Source: G020348385 sp964538085 (GTDB lineage: Bacteria > Acidobacteriota > Aminicenantia > Aminicenantales > Aminicenantaceae). Taken from it: a DNA stretch of 64,000 nt. The first letter of the stretch is position 1. Every line of letters starts with the position of its first letter. Positions 31,286 through 39,944 of this stretch are shown here, piece by piece. A model generated the notes under the pieces. It was given only the letters and a program-made list of their open reading frames with translations, did not search any database and was not told where the DNA came from. Location: positions 102,925-166,924 of the forward strand of contig CAZIDF010000007.1 of NCBI GenBank assembly GCA_964538085.1, read 5' to 3'. The position numbers and the translations under genes were made by a program.

Positions 31286-32530
31286 ATGAGGCAAAGATGT
31301 TTCATCAAGGGATTGCTCGTTTTGACCATCGGTATTTTGCTGATCTCGTGTAATCCCTCTGGGAATGAGGAAGATCTCCTCATGCGGGCAAAAGAAATTC
31401 ATGAGCGAGTGTTGACGGTGGACACCCATGCCGACACCCCTTCCCGTCTGCTTGGAGAAGAATGGTCTATCGGCGAGCGGCATGATCCGGATGAAAGATC
31501 CAGCGGGTGCATCGACCTTCCCCGGATGAAGGAAGGGGGGTTGGATGCAGAATTTTTTGCCGTTTATGTCGGGCAGGGAGAACTAAGCCCGGAAGGGTAT
31601 GCTCGCGCGAAAGAGAGAGCGGACCTTTTGCTCGAAGCCCTTTATCGAATGGAAAAGGACTATCCCGACCTGGTGGAAATCGCCAGGACACCAGATGATG
31701 CATACGAGTTGGAGAATGAGGGGAAGAGGGCCGCTTTTATGGGCATGGAGAATGGCTACCCGATAGGCAAAGATCTTGCGCTGGTCGAATATTTTTATGA
31801 TAGAGGGATCCGGTATATCACCTTGTGTCACAGTGGTGACAATGACATCTGCGACTCCTCCTTTGAAAGACGCAATCCTGAAGACAACGGTTTGACAGAA
31901 TTCGGCAAACAGGTGGTGGCTGAGTGCAACCGTTTGGGCATCATGGTGGATATTTCCCATGTCTCGGACAAGTCCTTTTTCGGTGTGCTTCAAGTCACAA
32001 AAGCTCCGGTAATCGCTTCCCATTCCAGTGTCAGGGCCATCTGTGACCATCCACGGAACCTCACGGATGAGATGCTCAAAGCCTTGGCGGCAAACGGAGG
32101 GGTGATCCAGATCTGCTTTGTTTCCAGTTTTGTCAAAACTCCTGATCCCAATCCCGAGAGGGATGAAGCGATGGCCAGACTGGAGGAGACATATGGCTCG
32201 AGGAGCGACATCAATGACGACGAAACACGGAAAAAATGGCGCGCGGAGTACATGGAGATCAGGGAGAAGTTCCCGGAAAAAAGAGCCACGATAAAGGACA
32301 TCGTCGACCACATCGATTATGTCGTGGATTTGATCGGTGTGGATTACGTCGGGATCGGGACGGATTTTGACGGCGGAGGAGGTGTTGACGGCTGCGATGA
32401 TGTCAGCGATATGCCCAACATCACCGAAGAGCTCCTCCGGCGCGGCTACTCCGAGGAAGATATCCAGAAAATCTGGGGTGGAAACCTGATGCGTGTTTTT
32501 CGCGAGGTCTCAAAAACCGCAAATCACTGA
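31286..32530 (+). CDS. Membrane dipeptidase (M19, renal-dipeptidase family) lipoprotein
   Basis: A 414-residue zinc dipeptidase that hydrolyses a range of dipeptides, probably in the periplasm. The N-terminal signal ends in LLISCNPSGNEE, a lipobox-like site. Metal ligands lie in LTVDTHADTP (H-x-D), FMGMENGYPIG (bridging Glu), DISHVSDKSF and SHSSVRAI (His), and IGTDFDGGGG (Asp). AAGGAG at 31273-31278 precedes the ATG. Its upstream region is element A, whose right direct repeat ends ~70 bp before the start, so the insertion may have set or disturbed its promoter. Confidence 0.93.
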   Translation: MRQRCFIKGLLVLTIGILLISCNPSGNEEDLLMRAKEIHERVLTVDTHADTPSRLLGEEWSIGERHDPDERSSGCIDLPRMKEGGLDAEFFAVYVGQGELSPEGYARAKERADLLLEALYRMEKDYPDLVEIARTPDDAYELENEGKRAAFMGMENGYPIGKDLALVEYFYDRGIRYITLCHSGDNDICDSSFERRNPEDNGLTEFGKQVVAECNRLGIMVDISHVSDKSFFGVLQVTKAPVIASHSSVRAICDHPRNLTDEMLKALAANGGVIQICFVSSFVKTPDPNPERDEAMARLEETYGSRSDINDDETRKKWRAEYMEIREKFPEKRATIKDIVDHIDYVVDLIGVDYVGIGTDFDGGGGVDGCDDVSDMPNITEELLRRGYSEEDIQKIWGGNLMRVFREVSKTANH

Positions 32531-32640
32531 CACGAATATATTCCAGTTGTAAAATAACTTTACAGTTAGGCTGCTCTTGACCAGAACAGAAATTTTCTAA
32601 TCCGCTTATAATAAATAAATTGCAAAAGAAAGGAATTGGT

Positions 32641-32682
32641 ATGCAATTTGCTTCTGATGGCAATGGATGGCTGCATATCTAA
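32641..32682 (+). other. Possible 13-codon upstream ORF
   Basis: ATG 32641 is preceded by AAAGGAAT with good spacing and reads MQFASDGNGWLHI before a stop at 32680. It overlaps the start of the next gene (ATG 32667) in another frame. The downstream gene has only a weak ribosome site of its own, so coupling through this short frame is plausible. A chance ATG is equally possible. Confidence 0.3.
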
Positions 32683-34292
32683 TTCCAAAAAAAACGATCG
32701 GGAAATTTCGTCCGATCTTGATCGCTAGCCCTCTTCTTTTTTTTCTATCCCTTTCCGCTCTTTACGGTCTAGTCAAGGAAGTCAACGGGAAACAACCCGT
32801 ATATGGGGGAATTTTTCGAATAAAATCTCTCGACGATTCCTTCCGCAGGCAGCTGGATCCTGTTCAGCCGGATTCTTACATTTTTCTTTCCGAGCAGCTT
32901 TATGATGGTTTGGTCAGGATGGACAACAACCTGAGAATCGTTCCATCCTTGGCAGAATATTGGAAAATCTCATCGGATGGGCAAAAGTACACCTTTTTTC
33001 TCAAAAAGGGTGTACGTTTTCACCATGGCGACGAACTCACGGCTGAAGACGTCAAATTTTCCATTGAAAGGCTGTTGGATACCGAATCGGGCTCTCCCTT
33101 CTACCATTTTTTTCTTCCGCGGATCGAGGGGGCAGCCGAATTTCGAGAGGGGAGGACTTCAGAGGTGAGTGGCATTCGAATCCTCGACAGATATGCTCTG
33201 GAGATTCACTGGACCAGACCCTATGTGCCTGCCCTTTATCTTCTGAGCATGCATTTTTGTAAAATTCTTCCCCGGGATAGGATCTTGAAGCAAGGAAAAA
33301 ATTTTTTCCTAAAACCCAGCGGAACCGGAGCGTTCGCATTCGATTATTGGATTCGGGATAACAGGCTGCATGAGGTGGGTGTCCGGTTGAGGCGGAACGA
33401 AGACTATTTTCAAAGCAAACCCTACCTCGATGCCCTGGAGTTTTGTCCCCTGTATACGCTGGACCACTTTGTCAACGGGGAGATCGATTGCATCCCAGTG
33501 CTTTCCGATAGGTTGAACCCACCCAACTACCAGATCTTTCATGACGGTTCTCTTCGAACGGTGTATCTTGGGATGAGTTGCCGTATCCCACCCCTAGATA
33601 ATCCGGTGGTGCGAAGAGCGATCCAAGCCGGAATCGATAAACAGGCCGTTGTGGATGCCATCCATGAGACGAGGTACTTGAGACAGGTTACTAACCGGTT
33701 TATCCCATCCCGGGTCCCGGGTTTTTTTATGGTCGATGAATCATCCCTCTTCGACAGAGAGGAGGCCAGCCGATTGCTCCAAAAATCCGGATTTTCAGCA
33801 GAGAAGAAATTCCCCCGGTTGGCTCTGTATTTGGAGTCTCCACGTACCGATTTTAAGCTCAAGTTTTCGAGAGAGATCAAAGATCAGCTGGATTTGTTGG
33901 GAATAGAAGTGGACGTGAGCTATGTCCGATCTATGGAACAGGTCAGAGAGTCTGAAGCTCCTTATCTGATCTTGAGGGATAAATTGATGGGAATGCCCGA
34001 TCCCGAGGATATCATACGGCCTCTTTTTTCTTCCAAATCCGGATCCGACATCCTGGGCTATGCAAGTCCTGCGATCGAAGACCTCCTCCGAGCCGGGGAG
34101 ACAGAAAAAAGCTGGTCCAAAAGAATAAAAATTTTCAAGCAGGTAGAGGAAGTCCTCCTTACCGATGTCCCGGCTGTTCCTCTGTATTCGCAACAAAACA
34201 GTGTAGCCATGCAATCCTGGGTAAGGGGGGTTGCGGTTCCTCATTTAGGCATGTATTATTTAGATGCGAAAAAGCTTTGGCTTGAAAGGTGA
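32667..34292 (+). CDS. Peptide-type extracellular solute-binding protein (SBP family 5), membrane anchored
   Basis: This 541-residue protein has one hydrophobic helix (residues ~17-36, ILIASPLLFFLSLSALYGLV) and the DppA/OppA fold: GGIFRIKSLDDSF, QLYDGLVRMDNNLRIVPSLAEYWKISSDGQKYTFFLKKGVRFHHGDELTAEDVKFSIERLL, FKPSGTGAF-like FLKPSGTGAFAFDYW, and NNPVVRRAIQAGIDKQ-like DNPVVRRAIQAGIDK. No permease or ATPase follows; instead a sensor kinase starts 42 bp on. Binding protein and kinase may therefore form a ligand-sensing unit. That is inference from gene order. Confidence 0.85.
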   Translation: MAAYLIPKKTIGKFRPILIASPLLFFLSLSALYGLVKEVNGKQPVYGGIFRIKSLDDSFRRQLDPVQPDSYIFLSEQLYDGLVRMDNNLRIVPSLAEYWKISSDGQKYTFFLKKGVRFHHGDELTAEDVKFSIERLLDTESGSPFYHFFLPRIEGAAEFREGRTSEVSGIRILDRYALEIHWTRPYVPALYLLSMHFCKILPRDRILKQGKNFFLKPSGTGAFAFDYWIRDNRLHEVGVRLRRNEDYFQSKPYLDALEFCPLYTLDHFVNGEIDCIPVLSDRLNPPNYQIFHDGSLRTVYLGMSCRIPPLDNPVVRRAIQAGIDKQAVVDAIHETRYLRQVTNRFIPSRVPGFFMVDESSLFDREEASRLLQKSGFSAEKKFPRLALYLESPRTDFKLKFSREIKDQLDLLGIEVDVSYVRSMEQVRESEAPYLILRDKLMGMPDPEDIIRPLFSSKSGSDILGYASPAIEDLLRAGETEKSWSKRIKIFKQVEEVLLTDVPAVPLYSQQNSVAMQSWVRGVAVPHLGMYYLDAKKLWLER

Positions 34293-34334
34293 CCTCCTGA
34301 CCCATCGATCGCAAAGGATAAAGAAGGAAAGACC

Positions 34335-35795
34335 ATGCATATGCCGCTGAGAACAAGGTTTATGATCTATGTCACGGCCTTGCTCGTGGGGCTTGTCGTG
34401 CTGGTTCTTTTTGTGGTCGAAGAGAGGGAAGTCAGGGCGCTTTTCGAGGAGCAGAAGGACCGGGGCATTCTAACCGCCAATTATATTGCCCAATTGAACT
34501 ATGATAGGGTGATTTTTTTTGATAATGAGCCTGTTGAAGAGGATATCAACAAGAGAATTGATGAGAACCTGATTTATGTCATCTTTTACGATAGAGAAAG
34601 CAAACCCTTTGCGGCGAATGATTTCATTAAAAGGTATTACGACATTTATGCCGATAGCAATCTGGATCCAGGAGTGAAAAAAGGTGAATATTTCTTGGAG
34701 CTAAAAAATATTTTGACCGCAGAGAGATCAGGGCGCTATCTGAGAATCATGGAGATCGAGGTGCCGATCTATGTGGAAGGTTCCTCGACAAAATGGGGAT
34801 CGATCAAGATCGGCTTATCTCTAGAGGAAATGCGGGCCGAGGAACGCAAAACGCGGCTGATGCTGATTCTCATAGGGTTTTCCGGGTTGCTCATCGGTGT
34901 GGGTGGGGCCGCTCTTTTAGCGCGGAGGATCACCCACCCCCTAGACAAGCTTGTGGAAGGGACGATCAAAATTTCCAGGGGCGATTTTACCCAGGCGATC
35001 GATATCGATTCCCAAGATGAGATCGGAGACCTGGCGCAGAGTTTCAACGAGATGAGCCAACAACTTCAATTGACAAGGAAAAGAGTGGCAGCAGCCAACA
35101 AAAAGCTCATCCAAGCTGAGAAACTGGCCTCTATCGGTCGGATCTCTGCAAGCATCGCTCACGAGATAAGAAATCCTCTCACATCTGTCAAGCTCAATAT
35201 ACAAAAGGTGATGGAAAGTGAAAACCTGGATGGAATGGACAAAGAGCACCTGGACATCTCCCAAGAGGGGATCGGGCACATCGAAACCTTCATAAAGGAG
35301 TTGTTGAATTTTACGCGTGTTTCCGAACTTCAGCTGAATTATTTTTCTGCCAAACAGATCGTCGATGAATCCGTTAAAATGATAAGAAATACCCTTAAGC
35401 TGAAAGATGTCGCACTTGTCATCGAGATTCAGGAAGAATTGCCACAGGTTTTCGTTGACGGCGATAAAATTCGGCAGGTGCTTCTCAACATTTTCCACAA
35501 CGCGTGTGAAGCCATAGATAGAGGTGGCAAAATAATCATAGCCCTTTCCCTTTTGAAAGGACGAAGGGGAAAAAAGCTGAGGATCCAGATATCGGATAAT
35601 GGCCCTGGAATTCTAGAAAAGGACAGAGATAATATTTTTGAACCGTTTTACACGACAAAATCCACGGGAATAGGATTGGGTCTGGCCAATGCGAGGAAGA
35701 TCATCGAACAACACAAAGGAACTATCCGGGTTGTGAATACCGAAAAGCCAGGCGCTTGTTTTGAGATCCTCGTTCCCTGCGAAGAGGAAAAATGA
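34335..35795 (+). CDS. Membrane sensor histidine kinase (NtrB-like output)
   Basis: A 486-residue kinase. Helix 1 lies near residues 10-28, an extracytoplasmic domain of ~140 residues follows (VEEDINKRIDENLIYVIFYDRES), and helix 2 lies near 176-196. A HAMP domain (RRITHPLDKLVEGTIKISRGDFTQAIDI) comes next, then HisKA with SIAHEIRNPLTSVKLNI (phosphorylated His near 275). The HATPase has N, G1 and G2 boxes (NIFHNACEAID, ISDNGPGI, TGIGLGLANARKI). AGAAGGAAAG precedes ATG 34335. It overlaps the response-regulator start by four bases. The upstream solute-binding protein may present its ligand to the sensor domain. Confidence 0.93.
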   Translation: MHMPLRTRFMIYVTALLVGLVVLVLFVVEEREVRALFEEQKDRGILTANYIAQLNYDRVIFFDNEPVEEDINKRIDENLIYVIFYDRESKPFAANDFIKRYYDIYADSNLDPGVKKGEYFLELKNILTAERSGRYLRIMEIEVPIYVEGSSTKWGSIKIGLSLEEMRAEERKTRLMLILIGFSGLLIGVGGAALLARRITHPLDKLVEGTIKISRGDFTQAIDIDSQDEIGDLAQSFNEMSQQLQLTRKRVAAANKKLIQAEKLASIGRISASIAHEIRNPLTSVKLNIQKVMESENLDGMDKEHLDISQEGIGHIETFIKELLNFTRVSELQLNYFSAKQIVDESVKMIRNTLKLKDVALVIEIQEELPQVFVDGDKIRQVLLNIFHNACEAIDRGGKIIIALSLLKGRRGKKLRIQISDNGPGILEKDRDNIFEPFYTTKSTGIGLGLANARKIIEQHKGTIRVVNTEKPGACFEILVPCEEEK

Positions 35796-37126
35796 AAACA
35801 ATACTCATCATCGATGATGATCCATTGATCAGAAAGACGCTTTCTTCCCACCTTTCCAGCCGAAATTTCGATGTACACTTAGCCGAGGAAGGAGAGCAAG
35901 GGCTTGTCAAATACAAAGAGTGTATGCCGGATTTGGTCATTCTGGATATACGCCTTCCGGATATCGATGGATTGGAAGCCTTGCGCAAGATCAGGGACAG
36001 GAACAAAAACGCTTGTGTGGTGATCATGACCGCTTACGATGACATGAAAACAACGGTCGAGGCCATCAAATCCGGGGCGTACGAGTACCTTGTCAAACCT
36101 TTGGATTTTGTCGAGCTGGACTTGACTATCGAGAAGGCCTTCCAGATGCAAAGTCTGGAGGATAAGCTGACTTATTTGGTCGAGGAAAAGCAGAAAGAAT
36201 ACACCATCGATAACATCATCGGACGTTCTCCCCCGATGAGAGAGGTTTTCAAGCTGATCGGGTCAGTAGCCGACACGCGAACGAATATCCTGATCCGCGG
36301 GGAAAGCGGAACCGGAAAAGAGCTCGTGGCCAAAGCCATCCACTATAACAGCCCTTACAGCCACGAGCCATTCATCGTCATCAATTGCTCCGCGATTTCC
36401 GACACCTTGCTCGAAAGCGAGCTCTTCGGGCATGTCAAGGGTGCCTTCACGGATGCCGTTTGCGAGACAAAAGGAAAATTCGAGATATCCGGGAAGGGCA
36501 CGCTTTTTCTCGACGAGATCGGGGAGATATCCGTGAACCTGCAATCCAAACTCCTACGGGTCATCGAAACCAGAGATTTTATGAAGGTGGGAGGAGAAAG
36601 GGTTTTAAAAACGGAAGCCAGGATCATAGCAGCCACGAACAAAGACCTGGAACTTCAGGTGGAAAAGGGAAAATTCCGCGAAGATCTTTACTACCGGCTG
36701 AAAGTTGTCGAGATATATTTGCCAGCGCTCCGGGAAAGGAGCGAGGATATCCCCGAGCTTGTGGTCTATTTACTGGAAAAGATCAACCGTCAACTCCGTA
36801 GAAATGTAGGCAAAGTCCCTCCTCCTGTGATGAAGTTGCTGACAAGTCTTTCTTGGCCAGGAAACGTGAGGGAACTGGAGAATGCGCTGACACGGGCTGT
36901 CATACTGGCCAAAGGGGACGTGATTCAGGAGCACAATCTACCGATAGAGCGCGGGAAGGAAAAAATCGTTCCCAGAGAGCTCGTGTCGATGAGAGAAGTT
37001 GAAAAGGATTATATGCAGCATGTTCTGCTCACAACAGGTGGAAATAAAACACAGGCCAGCAAGATCTTGCAGATAAGCCGCCCGACACTTGACAAAAAGA
37101 TCAAGGAGTTTGGCCTTGAAGTGTAA
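35792..37126 (+). CDS. NtrC-family sigma54-dependent response regulator
   Basis: A 444-residue activator. The receiver domain has acidic IIDDD and phosphoacceptor Asp52 (VILDIRLPD), with Lys in YLVKPLD. The AAA+ domain has Walker A GESGTGKE, the sigma54-contact loop reading GAFTDA rather than GAFTGA, Walker B GTLFLDEIGE and the R-finger region. A Fis-type helix-turn-helix ends it (NKTQASKILQISRPTLDKKIKEFGL). It is co-translated with the kinase. Two sigma54 promoters in this window (7287 and 37228) are possible targets; the nearer one starts ~100 bp past its stop. Confidence 0.95.
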   Translation: MKTILIIDDDPLIRKTLSSHLSSRNFDVHLAEEGEQGLVKYKECMPDLVILDIRLPDIDGLEALRKIRDRNKNACVVIMTAYDDMKTTVEAIKSGAYEYLVKPLDFVELDLTIEKAFQMQSLEDKLTYLVEEKQKEYTIDNIIGRSPPMREVFKLIGSVADTRTNILIRGESGTGKELVAKAIHYNSPYSHEPFIVINCSAISDTLLESELFGHVKGAFTDAVCETKGKFEISGKGTLFLDEIGEISVNLQSKLLRVIETRDFMKVGGERVLKTEARIIAATNKDLELQVEKGKFREDLYYRLKVVEIYLPALRERSEDIPELVVYLLEKINRQLRRNVGKVPPPVMKLLTSLSWPGNVRELENALTRAVILAKGDVIQEHNLPIERGKEKIVPRELVSMREVEKDYMQHVLLTTGGNKTQASKILQISRPTLDKKIKEFGLEV

Positions 37127-37129
37127 GCT

Positions 37130-37144
37130 GTAAATGACCTTTAC
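37130..37144 (+). promoter_or_regulatory. Possible activator-binding dyad
   Basis: GTAAA-TGACC-TTTAC, a perfect 5-bp dyad, lies 98 bp before the -24 box of the sigma54 promoter, a common place for an enhancer site. It is short, so chance is possible. Confidence 0.35.
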
Positions 37145-37227
37145 CCCGTGTAAACATTCTTTGTCTCGGCATTCATCACGACGGAGTAATCTTCGGTTTT
37201 CCCTCAGGAACTTCTCCTTTTCAGAAA

Positions 37228-37244
37228 TGGCATAAAAACTGCAT
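37228..37244 (+). promoter_or_regulatory. Sigma54 (RpoN) promoter
   Basis: TGGCAT-AAAAA-CTGCAT. GG is at 37229-37230 and GC at 37241-37242, with 10 bases between, as required. The start would be near 37253, about 37 nt before the receiver-protein ATG. Confidence 0.65.
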
Positions 37245-37289
37245 ATTCTGAAAAGTTCTCGTATGGGCTGTTGTCCCAAGTGACTGGAG

Positions 37290-37688
37290 ATGAAGAAGAT
37301 GAAAAAAAAAGTTGTTGTCGTTGATGATGATGAGTCGATCAGAAAAACCTTTTTTTTGATCCTGAATAAAAATTATCTCGTTTATCTTGCCAAAAATGCG
37401 GAAGAAGCATTGCGGCGTTTTGAAGGAACGGATATAGATCTTATCATCGCGGATATGAAGTTGCCCCATCAGAGCGGGCTGGAAATGATCGCAAAATTCC
37501 GGAAATCGGGCTATAGAGGTGAGGTCATTCTGATCTCCGCCTATCCAGACCTAACTGATCCTGGAATCCTGTCCGATCTTGGAATCGGCCACTCTTTTGT
37601 GAAGCCCCTTGATTTAGGCGCTTTAAACCAGTCCATCGCCCGCCTCCTTTCTTCTGAAAACGTGCAGAGAAAAGAGATCCAGCCCTGA
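37290..37688 (+). CDS. Stand-alone response-regulator receiver protein
   Basis: A 132-residue CheY-like receiver domain without output domain. The acidic pocket is VVDDDES, the phosphoacceptor Asp55 is in IIADMKLPHQSG, the Ser is in LISAYPD and the Lys in SFVKPLDL. ATG 37290 or 37299 are both possible. It follows the NtrC-type regulator and has its own sigma54 promoter, so it may be a feedback or branch partner in that phosphorelay. Confidence 0.88.
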   Translation: MKKMKKKVVVVDDDESIRKTFFLILNKNYLVYLAKNAEEALRRFEGTDIDLIIADMKLPHQSGLEMIAKFRKSGYRGEVILISAYPDLTDPGILSDLGIGHSFVKPLDLGALNQSIARLLSSENVQRKEIQP

Positions 37689-37795
37689 TTTTCGTTTATT
37701 TCCGCGCAACGATCCCGTTTATTCGTTATTCCGTAGTATAATCCGAGGATATGCCGCTCGATACAAAAAAAAGTGAATTAAAAGGAGAGGACGGA

Positions 37796-39307
37796 ATGCT
37801 GACAAAAATCGTCAAACTGGCCTCCTTGCTTTTTATAGGTCTTTCCCTCGGAGTTTCTCTTGGTCTCTGTGAAGGACATCCAGAGGAAAAAACCCTCTCG
37901 GAATACTGGATGGGGATCTACATGGAAGGAGTAAAGGTGGGGTACAGCCACACCCTGGAAACTTCCTTTTCCAGCCAAGATGAAGAATTCACCAAATTCC
38001 ATAGTGAATCATGGACGAGGATGTCCCGTTTAGGGGGGTCCCCGGTGGAGATAAAAACATGGCAAGATTCTCTTTACCGAGATGATGGGATTCCTGTCGA
38101 AGCCATCGTGCGAACACAAATGTCAGAAAGTGAGATGGTCATCAAAGCCCATGTTCATGAGGACAAGATCGTGTTCAGTTCCGGCGAAAAATCGATCAAA
38201 GAGATTCCTTATTCCTCGTTATTTTATTTTGGGATACCTATAAAAAAGATCATCGAGCAGGGTGATTTAAAGCCCGATAACGTGATCACATTCCCGGTAT
38301 TGGATCCCCTTTCCTATGCCATTCAAGATACGACCTTCAAGGTTTTCGGTGAAGAAGACGTTCTCATCTTGGGAAAAAAAATGCGCTTGTGGCATGTGCA
38401 GACAGAGATGACATCTATCATCCCGGTCCTAATGGAGGAATGGATGGATGGCGAGGGGAACGTTTGGAAATCGGTCACCAAAGCCAGTTTCATGACGACG
38501 ACCTCCATTCGGATGCCCGAGAACAAGGCCTTGGAGATTTCAGAAGAAAATTTGGATATTGCCTTTTCCACGATCATTCCTTCAAACGTGATTTTAGAAG
38601 ATCCTCAAAAGGTCAAAAACATCACATTCAAATTGGAAGGCATTTCTCAGGATGCCATCAAAAATTTCCCTTATGACGACGGAAGCCAATATCTCCTGGA
38701 GAGCGAGGAAGACTATTCGATCGTGCAGAGTGTTTCCCCTGTATTCCTGGAAGAGGAGGCCATTTCAATCCCTGTTACAGGGGAGGCATTTCGCTTGAGT
38801 TTGAAACCTACCAGCTTTTGCCAGTCGGATGATCCAGACATCATTGAAACGGCGGAAGAAATAATAGGAGAAGAGAAAAATGCCTGGAAAGCCGCCAAGC
38901 GGATTGCCCTGTGGGTCAGCCGGGAAATGGAAGCAAACTACGATGTCGGATTTGCCACGGCCAAGGAAATTCTGAAAAACAGGGAAGGAGATTGTTCCGA
39001 ACACACCGTGATCACAGTGGCTTTGTGCCGGGCTGTGGGCATCCCGGCCAGGGCGGCCGTTGGTATCATGTACGGAGGAGGTATATTTGCCTATCATATG
39101 TGGCCCGAGGTATATGTGGGAAGATGGGTCGATCTGGATGCCAAATGGCTGGCCACAGATGAAAGGACCGGAGAACTCTATACGGATGCTACCCATATTA
39201 AAATGGGACGGAGCAATTTAGATGAAAATATCTTCGAAGAGATGGTCACTGCCATTGCCGAGATAATCGGGAAACTCAAACTCGAGATCATCGATTTCCG
39301 CCATTAA
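37796..39307 (+). CDS. Secreted transglutaminase-like protease
   Basis: A 503-residue exported protein. The signal is MLTKIVKLASLLFIGLSLGVSLGLC. A large beta-rich N-terminal domain (~30-370) precedes the transglutaminase core: REGDCSEHTVITVALCRAVGIPARAAVG with catalytic Cys, AYHMWPEVYVG with His, and WVDLDAKW with Asp. Such bacterial proteins are often cysteine proteases or peptide cross-linkers. AAAAGGAGAGG fixes ATG 37796 over an upstream ATG at 37751. A TATAAT lies at 37737 without a good -35. Confidence 0.87.
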   Translation: MLTKIVKLASLLFIGLSLGVSLGLCEGHPEEKTLSEYWMGIYMEGVKVGYSHTLETSFSSQDEEFTKFHSESWTRMSRLGGSPVEIKTWQDSLYRDDGIPVEAIVRTQMSESEMVIKAHVHEDKIVFSSGEKSIKEIPYSSLFYFGIPIKKIIEQGDLKPDNVITFPVLDPLSYAIQDTTFKVFGEEDVLILGKKMRLWHVQTEMTSIIPVLMEEWMDGEGNVWKSVTKASFMTTTSIRMPENKALEISEENLDIAFSTIIPSNVILEDPQKVKNITFKLEGISQDAIKNFPYDDGSQYLLESEEDYSIVQSVSPVFLEEEAISIPVTGEAFRLSLKPTSFCQSDDPDIIETAEEIIGEEKNAWKAAKRIALWVSREMEANYDVGFATAKEILKNREGDCSEHTVITVALCRAVGIPARAAVGIMYGGGIFAYHMWPEVYVGRWVDLDAKWLATDERTGELYTDATHIKMGRSNLDENIFEEMVTAIAEIIGKLKLEIIDFRH

Positions 39308-39466
39308 GCTTACCCCTGTACATGGTATCCTTGCCGTCCAACTTTGTCGGATGCCCTCAAAGAACGATTTGGGAAGGCTAGATCCTCAATGGCGCTCAGA
39401 CATACCCGATGTCTCTTTCTTAAAGAGCTTGCCTACACAAAATGGAAGAGAACCGACAAAATTGTG

Positions 39467-39495
39467 TTGCATGGCTGAGTCGTTTTTCATATCAT
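39467..39495 (+). promoter_or_regulatory. Sigma70-type promoter
   Basis: TTGCAT (39467-39472), 17-bp spacer, TATCAT (39490-39495), 50 bp before the cupin ATG. The rest of the 39308-39544 spacer shows nothing clear. Confidence 0.5.
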
Positions 39496-39544
39496 AAATG
39501 CAAAATGCGATTTCTGCCAGAGTCCCATCCCAAAAGGAGGCAAG

Positions 39545-39898
39545 ATGGTTCATATCCAAGCCAAGCAACACGAGAATCCCCCGCCTTTCCTAACAGTGAA
39601 ACTCGCCCCGATCGATAAGATCCCGGAATCTTCCTGGATCCACGATTATGGGGTAGATGCCTTGGCGCCCGGGGCTTCATCCGATCTTCATTTCCATGAT
39701 TGCGATGAATGGTGGATCATTGCCGACGGCATCGCTCGAGTCTTCAGTTCGGATGGAGAGATCCAAGCCGGGCCAGGGGACATGGTTTTCACCCCCATGG
39801 GGGAATCGCACAAGATCGAAGCCATCACCATGCTCAAGGTCGTTTGGTTGGAGGGGCCCCTTCAAGGCCAGAAACGCAAGGGACACCTGCATCTTTGA
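39545..39898 (+). CDS. Cupin-fold protein
   Basis: A 117-residue single-domain cupin. The metal motif 1 is seen as LHFHDCDEWWIIADGIARVFSSDG and motif 2 as GDMVFTPMGESHKIEA. It probably binds a divalent metal and a small ligand; the ligand is not known. AAAAGGAGG precedes the ATG. It starts a transcript that may run through the DUF89, DUF362 and DUF6599 genes, since the next gene begins 46 bp downstream. Confidence 0.83.
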   Translation: MVHIQAKQHENPPPFLTVKLAPIDKIPESSWIHDYGVDALAPGASSDLHFHDCDEWWIIADGIARVFSSDGEIQAGPGDMVFTPMGESHKIEAITMLKVVWLEGPLQGQKRKGHLHL

Positions 39899-39944
39899 AC
39901 CAATTCAGGGATATGATCGTAAAAGGGATCAGGGATATTTTAAA

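Noticed and set aside
31486..31703. Frames on either strand inside the M19 dipeptidase
   Set aside because: The dipeptidase frame has every metal ligand; the others lack any motif.
32577..32612. TTGACC and TATAAT before the SBP gene as a promoter
   Set aside because: The spacing is 24 bp, too long for sigma70.
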